From PALSA-911 sp963743035 (GTDB lineage Bacteria > Pseudomonadota > Alphaproteobacteria > Acetobacterales > Acetobacteraceae), in contig CAVUOB010000018.1 in assembly GCA_963743035.1 (NCBI GenBank), forward strand, positions 868,001 to 932,000: a stretch of 64,000 nt of DNA, given 5' to 3'. Position numbers and translations under genes: made by a program. Numbering within the stretch: the stretch's first letter is position 1; each line of letters opens with the position of its first letter. The notes beneath the pieces are model-generated. The model searched no databases. It was not told the origin of the DNA and was given only the letters and a program-made list of their open reading frames with translations. Shown piece by piece: positions 27,301 to 42,897 of the stretch.

Positions 27301-27457
27301 CTCTTGTCGCGGGGCCGGCATGCAGGGGCGCCTGTCCTCCGGGGGCCGCAAAGGGTTCCATTTTCCCGCCCGCCGCTCTATGGACTGGCGCCCATGGGGT
27401 GCCCGGCAAGGGCGACCTCGGAGCGTGACCTCGGCAGCGAGCGAAGGACCTAATCTC

Positions 27458-30343
<2,886 letters not shown>

Positions 30344-30360
30344 GCGCTGCCCCAGGGCGC

Positions 30361-30386
30361 TGACCCAGAGCCCTGACCCAGAGCCC
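30361..30386 (+). repeat. Two 13-base tandem units between sucA and odhB
   Basis: TGACCCAGAGCCC occurs at 30361-30373 and again at 30374-30386, preceded by a partial CCCAGGGC copy. It lies within the 93-base gap between sucA and odhB and has no obvious function. Confidence 0.6.
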
Positions 30387-30436
30387 TGGCATAGTTTTGA
30401 CGACCCCGAACGACCACTAGGAACTAAGGACGGAAC

Positions 30437-31708
30437 ATGGCGACCGAGATCAAGGTGCCGACCCTGGGCGAGAGCGTGACCACCGCGACGGTGGCACGCT
30501 GGATCAAGCAGGCGGGTGAGGCGGTTGCCGCAGACGAGCCGCTGGTCGAGCTCGAAACCGACAAGGTGACGGTGGAAGTGTCTGCGCCGACCGCCGGCGT
30601 GCTCAGCATCAGCGTCCCCGAGGGCGGTGAGGTCGAGGTCGGCACGGTGCTCGGCATGGTCGAGGCCGGTGGCACGGCCACGGCCGCGCCCGCCGCCGCA
30701 TCCATGCCCGCCCCGGGTCCGGCCGCCAATCCGCAGCCGGGCATCAACCCGCCGCCCCGGCCGCTCGGCCCGGTGTCGCGGCCGGCAACGCCGCCCCCCG
30801 CGGCGGCTCCCGCCGCTACGGCGCACGCCCCGATGCCGTCGGCGGCGAAGCTGATGGAGGAGCGGGCGGTTGCCGCCGGACAGATCGGCGCCGGCACCGG
30901 CAAGGACGGCCGCATCACCAAGGGCGACGTGCTGGAATTTCTCGCCCGCCCCGCGCCAGCCGCCGCACCGGCCCCGGCTCCGAAGGTCGCGCGCGCGCCC
31001 GATGTGCGCGAGGAACGGGTGAAGATGACCCGCCTGCGCCGCACCATCGCGCTGCGGCTGAAGGAAGCGCAGAACAACGCGGCGATGCTGACCACCTTCA
31101 ACGAGGTGGATATGACCGCGGCGATGGCGCTGCGCGCCGAATACCGCGATGCCTTCGAGAAGAAGCATGGCGGCGTGCGCCTCGGCTTCATGTCGTTCTT
31201 CGTCAAGGCGACTGCGTGGCCGCGCTGAAGGAGTTCCCGGCCGTCAACGCCGAGATCGACGGCGACGAGATCATCTACAAGAACTACGTCAACATGGGCA
31301 TCGCCGTCGGCGGCCCGAACGGGCTGGTGGTGCCGGTCATCCGCGATTGCGACCAGCTCAGCTTCGCGGGCATGGAGAAGGCGATCGCCGATTTCGGCCG
31401 CCGGGCCCGCGACGGGGCGCTGAAGCTCGATGAGCTGTCCGGCGGCACGTTCAGCATCACCAATGGCGGCGTCTACGGCTCGTCTGATGTCGACGCCGAT
31501 CCTGAACCCGCCGCAATCGGGTATCCTGGGCATGCACAAGATCCAGGACCGGCCGATGGCGATCGGCGGCAAGGTGGAGATCCGGCCGATGATGTATCTG
31601 GCGGTGTCCTACGACCACCGAATCGTCGACGGCAAGGAGGCGGTTTCCTTCCTGGTGCGCGTCAAGGAAGGCGTGGAGGATCCCCGCCGCCTGCTGCTCG
31701 ATCTCTGA
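30437..31708 (+). CDS. odhB: Dihydrolipoyl succinyltransferase E2 (frame breaks)
   Basis: E2 transfers the succinyl group to CoA. In order it has a lipoyl domain with the modified lysine in LETDKVTVEVSAP near residue 43, an Ala/Pro linker, a peripheral-subunit-binding domain (PSAAKLMEERAVAAGQIGAGTGKDGRITKGDV), and the catalytic acyltransferase domain ending with YDHRIVDGKEAV, where the catalytic His and Asp sit. The frame breaks near 31211 (net -1 or +2) and near 31483 (+1, in GGCTCG-CTGATG). Both joins restore family-typical sequence. Also called sucB. It lies 93 bases after sucA. Confidence 0.92.
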
Positions 31709-31720
31709 TCGGAACGCATC

Positions 31721-33116
<1,396 letters not shown>

Positions 33117-33121
33117 AGCGC

Positions 33122-34151
33122 ATGGACGCGCCGGAGCTTCCGCCTCCGCCTTTGGCCGTCACGATGGGCGATCCCGCCGGCATCGGCGGGGAGATCCTGC
33201 TGGCGACCTGGCTGGCCCGCCACGCCGGGGGCGCCGCGTTCGTCGCACTGGACGATCCGGACCGGCTGACGGCGCTGGCGGCCTCGCTCGGCCTGTCGGT
33301 GCCGGTCCGGGAAGTGGCGAGCGCGGCGCAGGCGGCTTCGGTGTTCGCCGAAGCCCTGCCGGTGCTGCCGGTGCGCCTCGCCGTGCCGGCCGTGGCCGGC
33401 CGCAGCGATCCCGCCAACGCCCCCGCCATCATCGCGTCCATCCGGCAGGCCGCCGCTTTGGCGATGCGTGGCGAGGTCAGCGGCGTCGTGACCAATCCCA
33501 TCAACAAGGCGGCGCTGTATGACGCCGGCTTCGCCCATCCCGGCCATACCGAGTTCCTGGCGGAGCTGACCGGCGCCGCCAACCGGCCGATCATGATGCT
33601 GGCGAGCCCGCTGCTGCGGGTGGTTCCGGTGACCGTGCATGCCTCGCTGCGCCGGGCGATCGACATGCTGGACACCGAGGCGATCCTGGTGGCCACCCGC
33701 ATCACCGCCGCTGCGATGGCGCGCGATTTCGGCCTGGATCACCCGCGCCTGGCGATCGCCGGGCTGAACCCGCATGCCGGCGAGCAGGGCGCGCTCGGCG
33801 CCGAGGAAACTGACCATCATCGCCCCTGCCATCGCCACGCTGCGCGCCGAGGGGCTGGATGTCTCCGGCCCCTGGTCGCCGGACACGATGTTCACCGCCG
33901 ATTCGCGGTCCCGCTACGACGTCGCGGTCTGCATGTATCACGACCAGGCGCTGATCCCGCTGAAGACGCTGGACATGCATCACGGCGTCAATGTCACGCT
34001 CGGCCTGCCGATCGTGCGCACCTCGCCCGATCACGGCACGGCGTTCGACATCGCCGGCAAGGGGATTGCCGACCCGTCCAGCCTGATCGCGGCGCTGGAT
34101 CTGGCCGGCGAACTGGCCGCGCGCCGGGCCACCAGGGCAATATCGGCCTGA
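33122..34151 (+). CDS. pdxA: 4-hydroxythreonine-4-phosphate dehydrogenase PdxA (frame break)
   Basis: PdxA oxidises 4-phosphohydroxy-threonine in vitamin B6 synthesis; the product condenses in the PdxJ reaction. Family marks are LAVTMGDPAGIGGEI at the start, VTNPINKAALY near residue 125, AGLNPHAGEQG near residue 215, and after the break YDVAVCMYHDQALIPLK and VNVTLGLPIVRTSPDHGTAFDIAG, which hold metal-ligand histidines. One extra base near 33807-33809 breaks the frame after GAEE. pdxJ follows after about 54 bases, so the two B6 enzymes form a pair. Confidence 0.9.
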
Positions 34152-34205
34152 CCGGAATCGCGCGGCGATCCTGGAACGGCGCCAATATCAAATAGGGATC
34201 GCGTC

Positions 34206-34922
34206 ATGAAGCCACTCCGCCTGGGCATTAACGTCGATCACGTCGCCACCGTGCGCAATGCCCGCGGCGGGCTGCATCCCGATCCGCTGATCGGCGCGCT
34301 GGCGGCGGTGCAGGGCGGGGCGGACGGCATCACCATTCATTTGCGCGAGGACCGGCGGCATATCCGCGACGAGGACGTGACCCGCTTCATGGCGGCGCTG
34401 ACGGTGCCCCTGAACCTGGAGATGGCGGCGACGGAGGAAATGGTCGCCATCGCGCTGGCCGCGCGGCCGCACGCGGTCTGCCTGGTGCCGGAGAAGCGCA
34501 CCGAGGTCACCACCGAAGGCGGCCTGGACGTGGCCGGCCAGATTGACGCGCTGCGCGGCCCGGTCCGGCGCCTCGCGGACGCCGGCATCCGCGTCTCCAT
34601 GTTCGTCGATCCCGATCCGGCGCAATTGCGCGCCTCCGCCGACATCGGCGCCGCCGTGGTGGAGCTGCATACCGGCGCCTATGCCGAGGGCAAGCCGCAG
34701 GAACTCGCCCGCCTCAAGGCAGCGGCGGCGCTGACGCCGTCGCTGGGCCTGGAGTGCCATGCCGGACACGGCCTGACCTATGAGAATGTCGGGCCCGTGG
34801 CCGCGCTGCCGGAAGTTGTGGAACTGAACATCGGTCATTTCCTGATCGGCGAGGCGATCATCGACGGCCTGGCCTTCGCCGTCGCGCGCATGAAGCGGAT
34901 CATGCAGGCGGCGCGGGCCTGA
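34206..34922 (+). CDS. pdxJ: Pyridoxine 5'-phosphate synthase PdxJ
   Basis: PdxJ closes the pyridoxine ring from 3-amino-2-oxopropyl phosphate and deoxyxylulose 5-phosphate. The 238-residue TIM barrel starts LRLGINVDHVATVRNARGG and includes DGITIHLREDRRHI, LNLEMAATEEM, CLVPEKRTEVTTEGGLDV and the phosphate-binding AGHGLTYENV, ending ELNIGHFLIGEAI. Complete and uninterrupted. It follows pdxA and converges with xerC after three bases. Confidence 0.97.
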   Translation: MKPLRLGINVDHVATVRNARGGLHPDPLIGALAAVQGGADGITIHLREDRRHIRDEDVTRFMAALTVPLNLEMAATEEMVAIALAARPHAVCLVPEKRTEVTTEGGLDVAGQIDALRGPVRRLADAGIRVSMFVDPDPAQLRASADIGAAVVELHTGAYAEGKPQELARLKAAAALTPSLGLECHAGHGLTYENVGPVAALPEVVELNIGHFLIGEAIIDGLAFAVARMKRIMQAARA

Positions 34923-34925
34923 CGC

Positions 34926-35837
<912 letters not shown>

Positions 35838-35857
35838 GCCTGCCGAAGGGTCACGAT

Positions 35858-36550
35858 CTAGCGTCCCAGCGCGGTCGCGATGGCGCGGCCGAGGAAGGCC
35901 AGCGCGCCGCTGCCCTGGGCGGGGTCGAGCGCGCGGGGCTCGCGTGTTGCCAGCGCCAGCAGGGCGGGCGCACCGGCGCCGGGGATATGCACGAGGGCAT
36001 CGAAGGCGGCGAGGGGCGCTGCCTCGCCATGCAGCATCTTCGCGTCGGCCGGCTTTGTGTCCGAGGGCCGGGCGCGAAATACCACGCTGCGCCCCTCCAG
36101 CAGCCGGTCGACGGTGCCGGCGGGCAGTTCCCGCGCATTGCGCAGTCGGGGCACGGGCGCGTGCCCCTCGGCGCAGAGCGAGGCCTGGTCGACCCGGAGA
36201 ATCCCGGCCAGTTCGTGATTGACGCATTCCGCCGGATCGCCGGAACGGATCAGCGCCAGCACCGCCTCCTGCACCAGCTGCGCCAGGCCGGCGGCGGCGC
36301 GCCCGGCGGCCAGCACGCCGTCGGCGCGCGCGGCCATGTCGGCGGCGTCCTGCCGCGCGGCGCGCAGCATCGCCGCCATGTGGTCGGCCAGCCCCTCGCC
36401 ATGCACCCGCTCGGGCGGAGTCAGGACCCGGTACAGCTCCGGATGCTCGGCCAGCCAGGCGGGATGGGCGCGCAGGAAGGCCGCGACCTCCGCCTCATCG
36501 GCAGCATTCGGGAGGCTGTTCGCCCCCGGGGTGAGGTGGGGCGTGTTCAA
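35858..36550 (-). CDS. DUF484 family protein
   Basis: A 230-residue protein of the DUF484 (GAF-like) family often encoded next to xerC; its role is unclear. It contains VAAFLRAHPAWLAEHPELYRVLTPP near the N-terminus, a helical stretch (HMAAMLRAARQDAADMAARADGVLAAGRAAAGLAQLVQEAVLAL), and a C-terminal GAF-like part with AFDALVHIPGAGAPALLALATREP. The start is inferred as TTG overlapping the transaldolase stop as TTGA, because no ATG precedes the conserved region in a suitable place. It lies 20 bases upstream of xerC. Confidence 0.8.
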   Translation of the reverse strand: MNTPHLTPGANSLPNAADEAEVAAFLRAHPAWLAEHPELYRVLTPPERVHGEGLADHMAAMLRAARQDAADMAARADGVLAAGRAAAGLAQLVQEAVLALIRSGDPAECVNHELAGILRVDQASLCAEGHAPVPRLRNARELPAGTVDRLLEGRSVVFRARPSDTKPADAKMLHGEAAPLAAFDALVHIPGAGAPALLALATREPRALDPAQGSGALAFLGRAIATALGR

Positions 36551-37203
36551 GCGATGCTCTGCCCCGTTTTCGCCCAGTCCGCCAGGAACCCGGCCAGGCC
36601 CTTGTCGGTCAGCGGATGGCCATACAGCGAGCGCAGCACGTTCGGCGGCAGGGTGGCGACATGCGCGCCGAGCTTGGCCGCCTCGACCACATGGATCGGG
36701 TGACGGATGGAGGCGACCAGCACCTGGGTCTCCAGCGCGTCGTAATTGTCGAAGATCTGCAGGATGTCGGCGATCAGATCCATGCCGTTCTGGCCGATAT
36801 CGTCGAGCCGGCCGACGAACGGGGAGACGAAGGTGGCCCCCGCCTTGGCCGCGAGCAGCGCCTGCGCCGCGGAAAAGCACAAAGTGACGTTGGTCATCGT
36901 GCCCTGGTCGGCCAGGGTGCGGCAGGCGCGCAGCCCGTCCGGCGTCAGCGGCAGCTTCACCGTCACGTTCTTGGCGATGGCGCGCAGCACATTGGCCTCG
37001 CGGATCATGGCGTCGTATTCGGTGGCGGCGACCTCGGCGCTGACCGGGCCGGGGACGATGGCGCAGATCTCCGCCACCACATCCAGGATCTTGCGGCCGG
37101 ATTTGGCGATCAGCGAGGGATTCGTGGTCACGCCATCCAAAAGTCCGCTGGCCGCCAGTGCCTTGATCTCTGCGGTGTCAGCGGTATCGACGAAGAACTT
37201 CAT
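36547..37203 (-). CDS. fsa: Fructose-6-phosphate aldolase / TalC-type transaldolase
   Basis: Small transaldolase-fold enzyme of 218 residues. It starts MKFFVDTADTAEIKALAASGLLDGVTTNPSLI, has the Schiff-base lysine in NVTVKLPLTPDGLRA near residue 86, and includes FVSPFVGRLDDIGQNGMDLI. Members transfer a dihydroxyacetone unit (transaldolase in the pentose phosphate pathway) or cleave fructose 6-phosphate; the two activities cannot be separated from sequence by eye. It is divergent from priA and overlaps the DUF484 start. Confidence 0.9.
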   Translation of the reverse strand: MKFFVDTADTAEIKALAASGLLDGVTTNPSLIAKSGRKILDVVAEICAIVPGPVSAEVAATEYDAMIREANVLRAIAKNVTVKLPLTPDGLRACRTLADQGTMTNVTLCFSAAQALLAAKAGATFVSPFVGRLDDIGQNGMDLIADILQIFDNYDALETQVLVASIRHPIHVVEAAKLGAHVATLPPNVLRSLYGHPLTDKGLAGFLADWAKTGQSIA

Positions 37204-37318
37204 GCACAAGGTCCGGATTGGGGCTACGCCTGGGGATCGGGCGCAAAGGATGGGACACATATACAGGATGGCGGGTGCGGACAGGAAGCTAAGGCCTCGC
37301 GGCACAGGGGCGCTCCAA

Positions 37319-39511
37319 ATGGGTGCCCCGATGGCGGGTGCCCCGCTGGGCGCGCGCGTACCGGTGATGCTGCCCTATCCGTTTCCCAGGCCGTTCGACT
37401 ATCGCGTGCCGGCCGATCTGGCCGTCTCGCCGGGCGACATCGTGCTGGTGCCGCTGAACCGGCGCGAGGAAGTGGGCGTGGTCTGGGATGGGCCGTCCGA
37501 CGCCACCGTGCCGGATCACAAGCTGAAGCCGATCATCGCCCGGCTGGACACGCCGGCGATGGCCGAGCCGATGCGCCGGTTCATCGACTGGATCGCCGCC
37601 TACACCCTGTCCCCGCCCGGCGAGGTGATGGCGATGGCGCTGCGCGTGGTGCGTCCCGCCACCCGGCCGGCCGCATCCGGCTGGCGCGCGGCCGAACCGC
37701 GCCCGGAGGCGCGGATCACCGAGGCACGGGCGCGCGTTCTGGCGGCGCTGGAGGGCGGCAAGGTGCTGCCGGCCGGCCTGCTGGCGCGCCAGGCCGGCGT
37801 CGGCCTGGGCACGGTGCGCGCCATGGCGGATGCCGGATTGCTGACCCCTTCCGTGCTGCCGCCCACCGCCCCCTTCGTGCTGCCCGATCCCGACCACCCC
37901 GGCCCGGTGCTGTCGTCCGAACAGGCGGATGCTGCCGCGTCGCTGCGTGAGGCCGTGGCGTCGCGCCGGTTTTCGGTCACGCTGCTGGAAGGGGTCACCG
38001 GCTCGGGCAAGACCGAGGTGTATCTGGAAGCGGTGGCGGAGTGCCTTCGCCTGGGACGGCAGGCGCTGGTGCTGTTGCCGGAGATCGCGCTGTCCTCGCA
38101 ATGGCTGGAGCGGTTCGAGGCGCGGTTCGGCGTGGCGCCGGCGGTATGGCACTCCGATCTGCCGTCGCGGGTCCGCAAGATCACCTGGGCGGCGGTGGCC
38201 GAGGGCGCGGCGCCGGTGGTGGTGGGCGCGCGATCGGCGCTGTTCCTGCCGTTCCCCGACCTTGGCCTGGTGGTCGTGGACGAGGAGCACGAGACCGCGT
38301 TCAAGCAGGAGGAGGGCGTGGTCTATAACGCCCGCGACATGGCCGTGGTGCGCGCCCGATTCGCGGCGTCGCCGGCCGTGCTGGTCTCCGCCACGCCCAG
38401 CCTGGAATCGGTGGCGAATGTGGAGGCCGGACGTTACCGGCACCTCATCCTGGCCTCCCGCCATGGCGGGGCGGCGCTGCCGCAGGTCGCCGCCATCGAC
38501 CTGCGCCTGCACGCACCGGAACGCGGCCATTTCCTGGCCCCGCCTCTGGTGGCGGCGGTGCGCGAGACGATCGGCCGGGGCGAGCAGGCGATGCTGTTCC
38601 TCAATCGCCGCGGCTATGCGCCGCTGACCCTGTGCCGCGCCTGCGGCCATCGGATGCACTGCCCGCATTGCACCGCCTGGCTGGTCGAGCACCGCGCCCG
38701 CCGGCTGCTGCAATGCCATCATTGCGGCCACACGATCCCTATCCCCGTGGCCTGCCCGGCCTGCGGCGCCACGCACAGCCTGACGCCGGTCGGCCCGGGG
38801 GTGGAACGCATCACCGAGGAAGCGGCGGAAAAATTCCCCGATGCGCGGGTGCTGGTGATGGCCAGCGACACGATGCCCGGCCCGCATGCGGCGAGCGAGG
38901 CGGCGCGGGCGATCTCGGCGCGGGAGATCGATCTCGTCATCGGCACACAGATTGTGGCGAAAGGGTGGCATTTTCCGCATCTGACACTGGTCGGCGTGGT
39001 CGACGCCGATCTCGGTCTGGCCGGCGGTGACCTGCGCGCGGCGGAGCGGACGGTGCAGCTATTGCACCAGGTGAGCGGCCGGGCAGGGCGGGCGGAGGCG
39101 CCGGGGCGGGTGCTGCTGCAGACCTTCTCGCCGGAGCATCCGGTGATGCAGGCACTGATCGCCGGCGATCTCGCTGCCTTCATGGCTCGGGAGGCGGCGA
39201 TGCGCCGGCCCGGTCACTGGCCGCCCTATGGCAGGCTGGCGGCGCTGATCGTCAGCGCCGGGGAGATGGAGGTCGCCGACCGCCTGGCCCGTGACCTCGG
39301 CCAGGCCGCGCCGCGGGGGGAGGGGCTGGAGGTGCTCGGTCCCGCCCCGGCGCCGCTGGCCATCCTGCGCGGCCGGCACCGGCGGCGGCTGCTGCTGAAG
39401 ACCCGCCGCGACATGGCGGTGCAGCCGATCCTGCGGGACTGGCTGGCGAAGGTGCGCGTGCCGCACGGGGCGCGGGTGGATGTGGACGTGGACCCGGTGT
39501 CGTTTCTGTAG
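37319..39511 (+). CDS. priA: Primosomal protein N' (replication restart helicase PriA)
   Basis: PriA reloads the replisome at collapsed forks. The 730-residue protein has the N-terminal DNA-binding domain (VPVMLPYPFPRPFDYRVP), Walker A GVTGSGKTEVYLE near residue 228, the DEEH box VVVDEEHETAFKQEEG near 320, and eight zinc-binding cysteines in CRACGHRMHCPHC and CHHCGHTIPIPVACPACG near residues 440-485. HQVSGRAGR is motif VI. Several near ATGs are possible; I chose 37319. It is upstream of the ATP synthase operon, a common alphaproteobacterial order. Confidence 0.95.
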   Translation: MGAPMAGAPLGARVPVMLPYPFPRPFDYRVPADLAVSPGDIVLVPLNRREEVGVVWDGPSDATVPDHKLKPIIARLDTPAMAEPMRRFIDWIAAYTLSPPGEVMAMALRVVRPATRPAASGWRAAEPRPEARITEARARVLAALEGGKVLPAGLLARQAGVGLGTVRAMADAGLLTPSVLPPTAPFVLPDPDHPGPVLSSEQADAAASLREAVASRRFSVTLLEGVTGSGKTEVYLEAVAECLRLGRQALVLLPEIALSSQWLERFEARFGVAPAVWHSDLPSRVRKITWAAVAEGAAPVVVGARSALFLPFPDLGLVVVDEEHETAFKQEEGVVYNARDMAVVRARFAASPAVLVSATPSLESVANVEAGRYRHLILASRHGGAALPQVAAIDLRLHAPERGHFLAPPLVAAVRETIGRGEQAMLFLNRRGYAPLTLCRACGHRMHCPHCTAWLVEHRARRLLQCHHCGHTIPIPVACPACGATHSLTPVGPGVERITEEAAEKFPDARVLVMASDTMPGPHAASEAARAISAREIDLVIGTQIVAKGWHFPHLTLVGVVDADLGLAGGDLRAAERTVQLLHQVSGRAGRAEAPGRVLLQTFSPEHPVMQALIAGDLAAFMAREAAMRRPGHWPPYGRLAALIVSAGEMEVADRLARDLGQAAPRGEGLEVLGPAPAPLAILRGRHRRRLLLKTRRDMAVQPILRDWLAKVRVPHGARVDVDVDPVSFL

Positions 39512-39821
39512 GGAGGGCTCAGGCGGTCCACATCCGTGCCACGCCGTCATGGGCGCGGATCAGGCGGTCGCTGACGGGAATTGGTCAATCAGATCAGGCA
39601 TCAACGGGCGAGACGCCCCGATTTCCATCCGGCGTCCCGCGATGTCCGGCAGCCCAATTCGATTACCTGTCATAAATCCGGCCCAACCGTGTTGCGCCCC
39701 CCAAAACCCCATGCTAGACGCCGGGCGCCGGTTGGGGAGACGATCTTTCCTGCCGGTTTTTCACGGTCGCATTCGATGCGGCCCCGGGGATGGAACAGTA
39801 TATCGTGGCGGAATCTTAATC
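39512..39821 (+). other. Non-coding interval before atp operon, with possible promoter
   Basis: This stretch of about 310 bases has no gene I can support. TTGCGC at 39692-39697 and TAGACG at 39715-39720, 17 bases apart, form a possible promoter for atpH; the latter sits in GCTAGAC, which fits the alphaproteobacterial -10 pattern GCTANA. Near 39519-39580 the minus strand reads a short open segment ending VARMWTA and a stop, which may be a gene remnant but is too short to name. Confidence 0.35.
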
Positions 39822-40390
39822 GTGGCATCGGGCGGCACGACGATTTCATCCGGCGGCGGAGTAGTCGACCGCTATGCGGCGGCGCTCTATGCCCATGCCG
39901 AGGATATCAACCAGCTCGATCAGGTGGTCCTGGAAATGACCAATCTGGGCCGGTTGATCGACGACAGCGCGGATTTCCGCCGCCTGCTCGGATCTCCGCT
40001 GATCGACATCAACCAGGGCCGCCTGGCGGCTTTCGCGGTGATGGATTCCTATCATTTCGGCAAGGCCGTGCATGATTTCGTTGGCGTCATCGCCAATAAT
40101 CGCCGGCTGCGCCTGCTGCGCCAGGTCGTCACCGCCTTCGCTGAGCTGGTGGCCCAAAAGCGCGGCGTGGTGGTGGCGCGTGTCGCCTCCGCCCATCCGC
40201 TGACCGATTTGCAGCGTCAGCAATTGCGTGCCCGGCTGATCGAGGCCGGTTACGGCAATGTCGATATTCTGGAGCAGGTCGATCCCGACCTGCTTGGCGG
40301 ACTGGTCGTTCGGATCGGTGCCCGTCTGTATGATACCAGTCTGAAATCCCGGCTGCAGCGCCTGCAGTACGCCATGAAGGGAGCCGCCTG

Positions 40391-40391
<1 letters not shown>
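39822..40391 (+). CDS. atpH: ATP synthase F1 subunit delta
   Basis: Subunit delta links F1 to the peripheral stalk. The 189-residue product has the six-helix N-terminal domain (VVDRYAAALYAHAEDINQLDQV) and the C-terminal VARVASAHPLTDLQRQQLRARL with VDPDLLGGLVVRIGARLYDTSLKSRLQRL, diagnostic for AtpH. The start is taken as GTG at 39822, which gives a normal length; there is no ATG in a suitable position. Its stop overlaps the atpA start as TGATG. The F0 genes (atpI, B, E) are not in this window, as is usual in alphaproteobacteria. Confidence 0.93.
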
Positions 40392-41923
<1,532 letters not shown>

Positions 41924-41966
41924 TCCCCGATCCAGAGTCCGATCCGATCATTAGCGGGATGTTGTC

Positions 41967-42857
41967 ATGCCGAGCCTGAAGGACCTTCGCGTCCGCATCA
42001 ACAGCGTGAAGTCGACGCAGAAGATCACCTCCGCCATGAAGATGGTGGCGGCGAGCAAGCTGCGCCGCGCGCAGCTTCAGGCCGAGGCGGCCCGCCCGTA
42101 CGCGGACCGGATGGAGCGGATGATGGGCTCCGTCGCCCGGTCCGTGGTCGGCTCGCCGACCGCGCCGAAGCTCATGGTCGGCACCGGCTCGGACAAGGTG
42201 CATCTGCTGGTCCCCGTGACCGCGGATCGCGGCCTGGCCGGCGCGTTCAACTCCAATGTCGGCCGCGCCACGCGCAACCTGGCGCGCCGCCTGGAGCTGG
42301 AAGGCAAGACGGTCAAGATCCTCGCCGTCGGCCGCAAGGGGCGTGACTATCTGCGCCGCGAAATGGGCCGCCTGATCGTCGGCGACATCTCCTATGCCGG
42401 CAAGAAGCGGCTGGAATTCAGCGATGCCGAGGAAATCGGCGCACGCATCACCGCGATGCTGAACGCCGGCGAGATCGATGTCTGCACCGTGGTCTATAAC
42501 CGATTCCAGTCGGTGATCTCGCAGATCACCACCGAGATGCAGCTGATCCCGATGCCGATGCCGGAAGCGGCTCCTGCGACCACGGCCCATTCTGCGGCCG
42601 CGGCCCAGTACGAATACGAGCCGGACGAGGAGACCATTCTGGCCCGGCTGCTGCCGCAGAACCTGAACATCCAGATCTACCGCGCGCTGCTGGAATCCGC
42701 CGCCGGCGAGCACGGCGCGCGCATGACCTCGATGGACAACGCCACCCGCAATGCGGGCGATATGATCAAGCGCCTGACGCTCAACTACAACCGTGCGCGC
42801 CAGGCGAACATCACCAGGGAACTGATCGAGATCATCTCGGGCGCCGAAGCGCTCTGA
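41967..42857 (+). CDS. atpG: ATP synthase F1 subunit gamma
   Basis: The rotating central shaft of F1. The 296-residue protein begins PSLKDLRVRINSVKSTQKITSAMKMVAASKLRRAQ, the N-terminal coiled-coil helix, and ends MTSMDNATRNAGDMIKRLTLNYNRARQANITRELIEIISGAEAL, the partner helix. The Rossmann-like middle portion is present. Complete; it lies between atpA and atpD. Confidence 0.97.
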   Translation: MPSLKDLRVRINSVKSTQKITSAMKMVAASKLRRAQLQAEAARPYADRMERMMGSVARSVVGSPTAPKLMVGTGSDKVHLLVPVTADRGLAGAFNSNVGRATRNLARRLELEGKTVKILAVGRKGRDYLRREMGRLIVGDISYAGKKRLEFSDAEEIGARITAMLNAGEIDVCTVVYNRFQSVISQITTEMQLIPMPMPEAAPATTAHSAAAAQYEYEPDEETILARLLPQNLNIQIYRALLESAAGEHGARMTSMDNATRNAGDMIKRLTLNYNRARQANITRELIEIISGAEAL

Positions 42858-42897
42858 GATCGGTCCGATTGCATAGATAAAGACAGGAGCTTCAGCC

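Noticed and set aside
39519..39580. Short minus-strand coding remnant ending VARMWTA
   Set aside because: There are fewer than 20 codons before an upstream in-frame stop; nothing supports a real gene.
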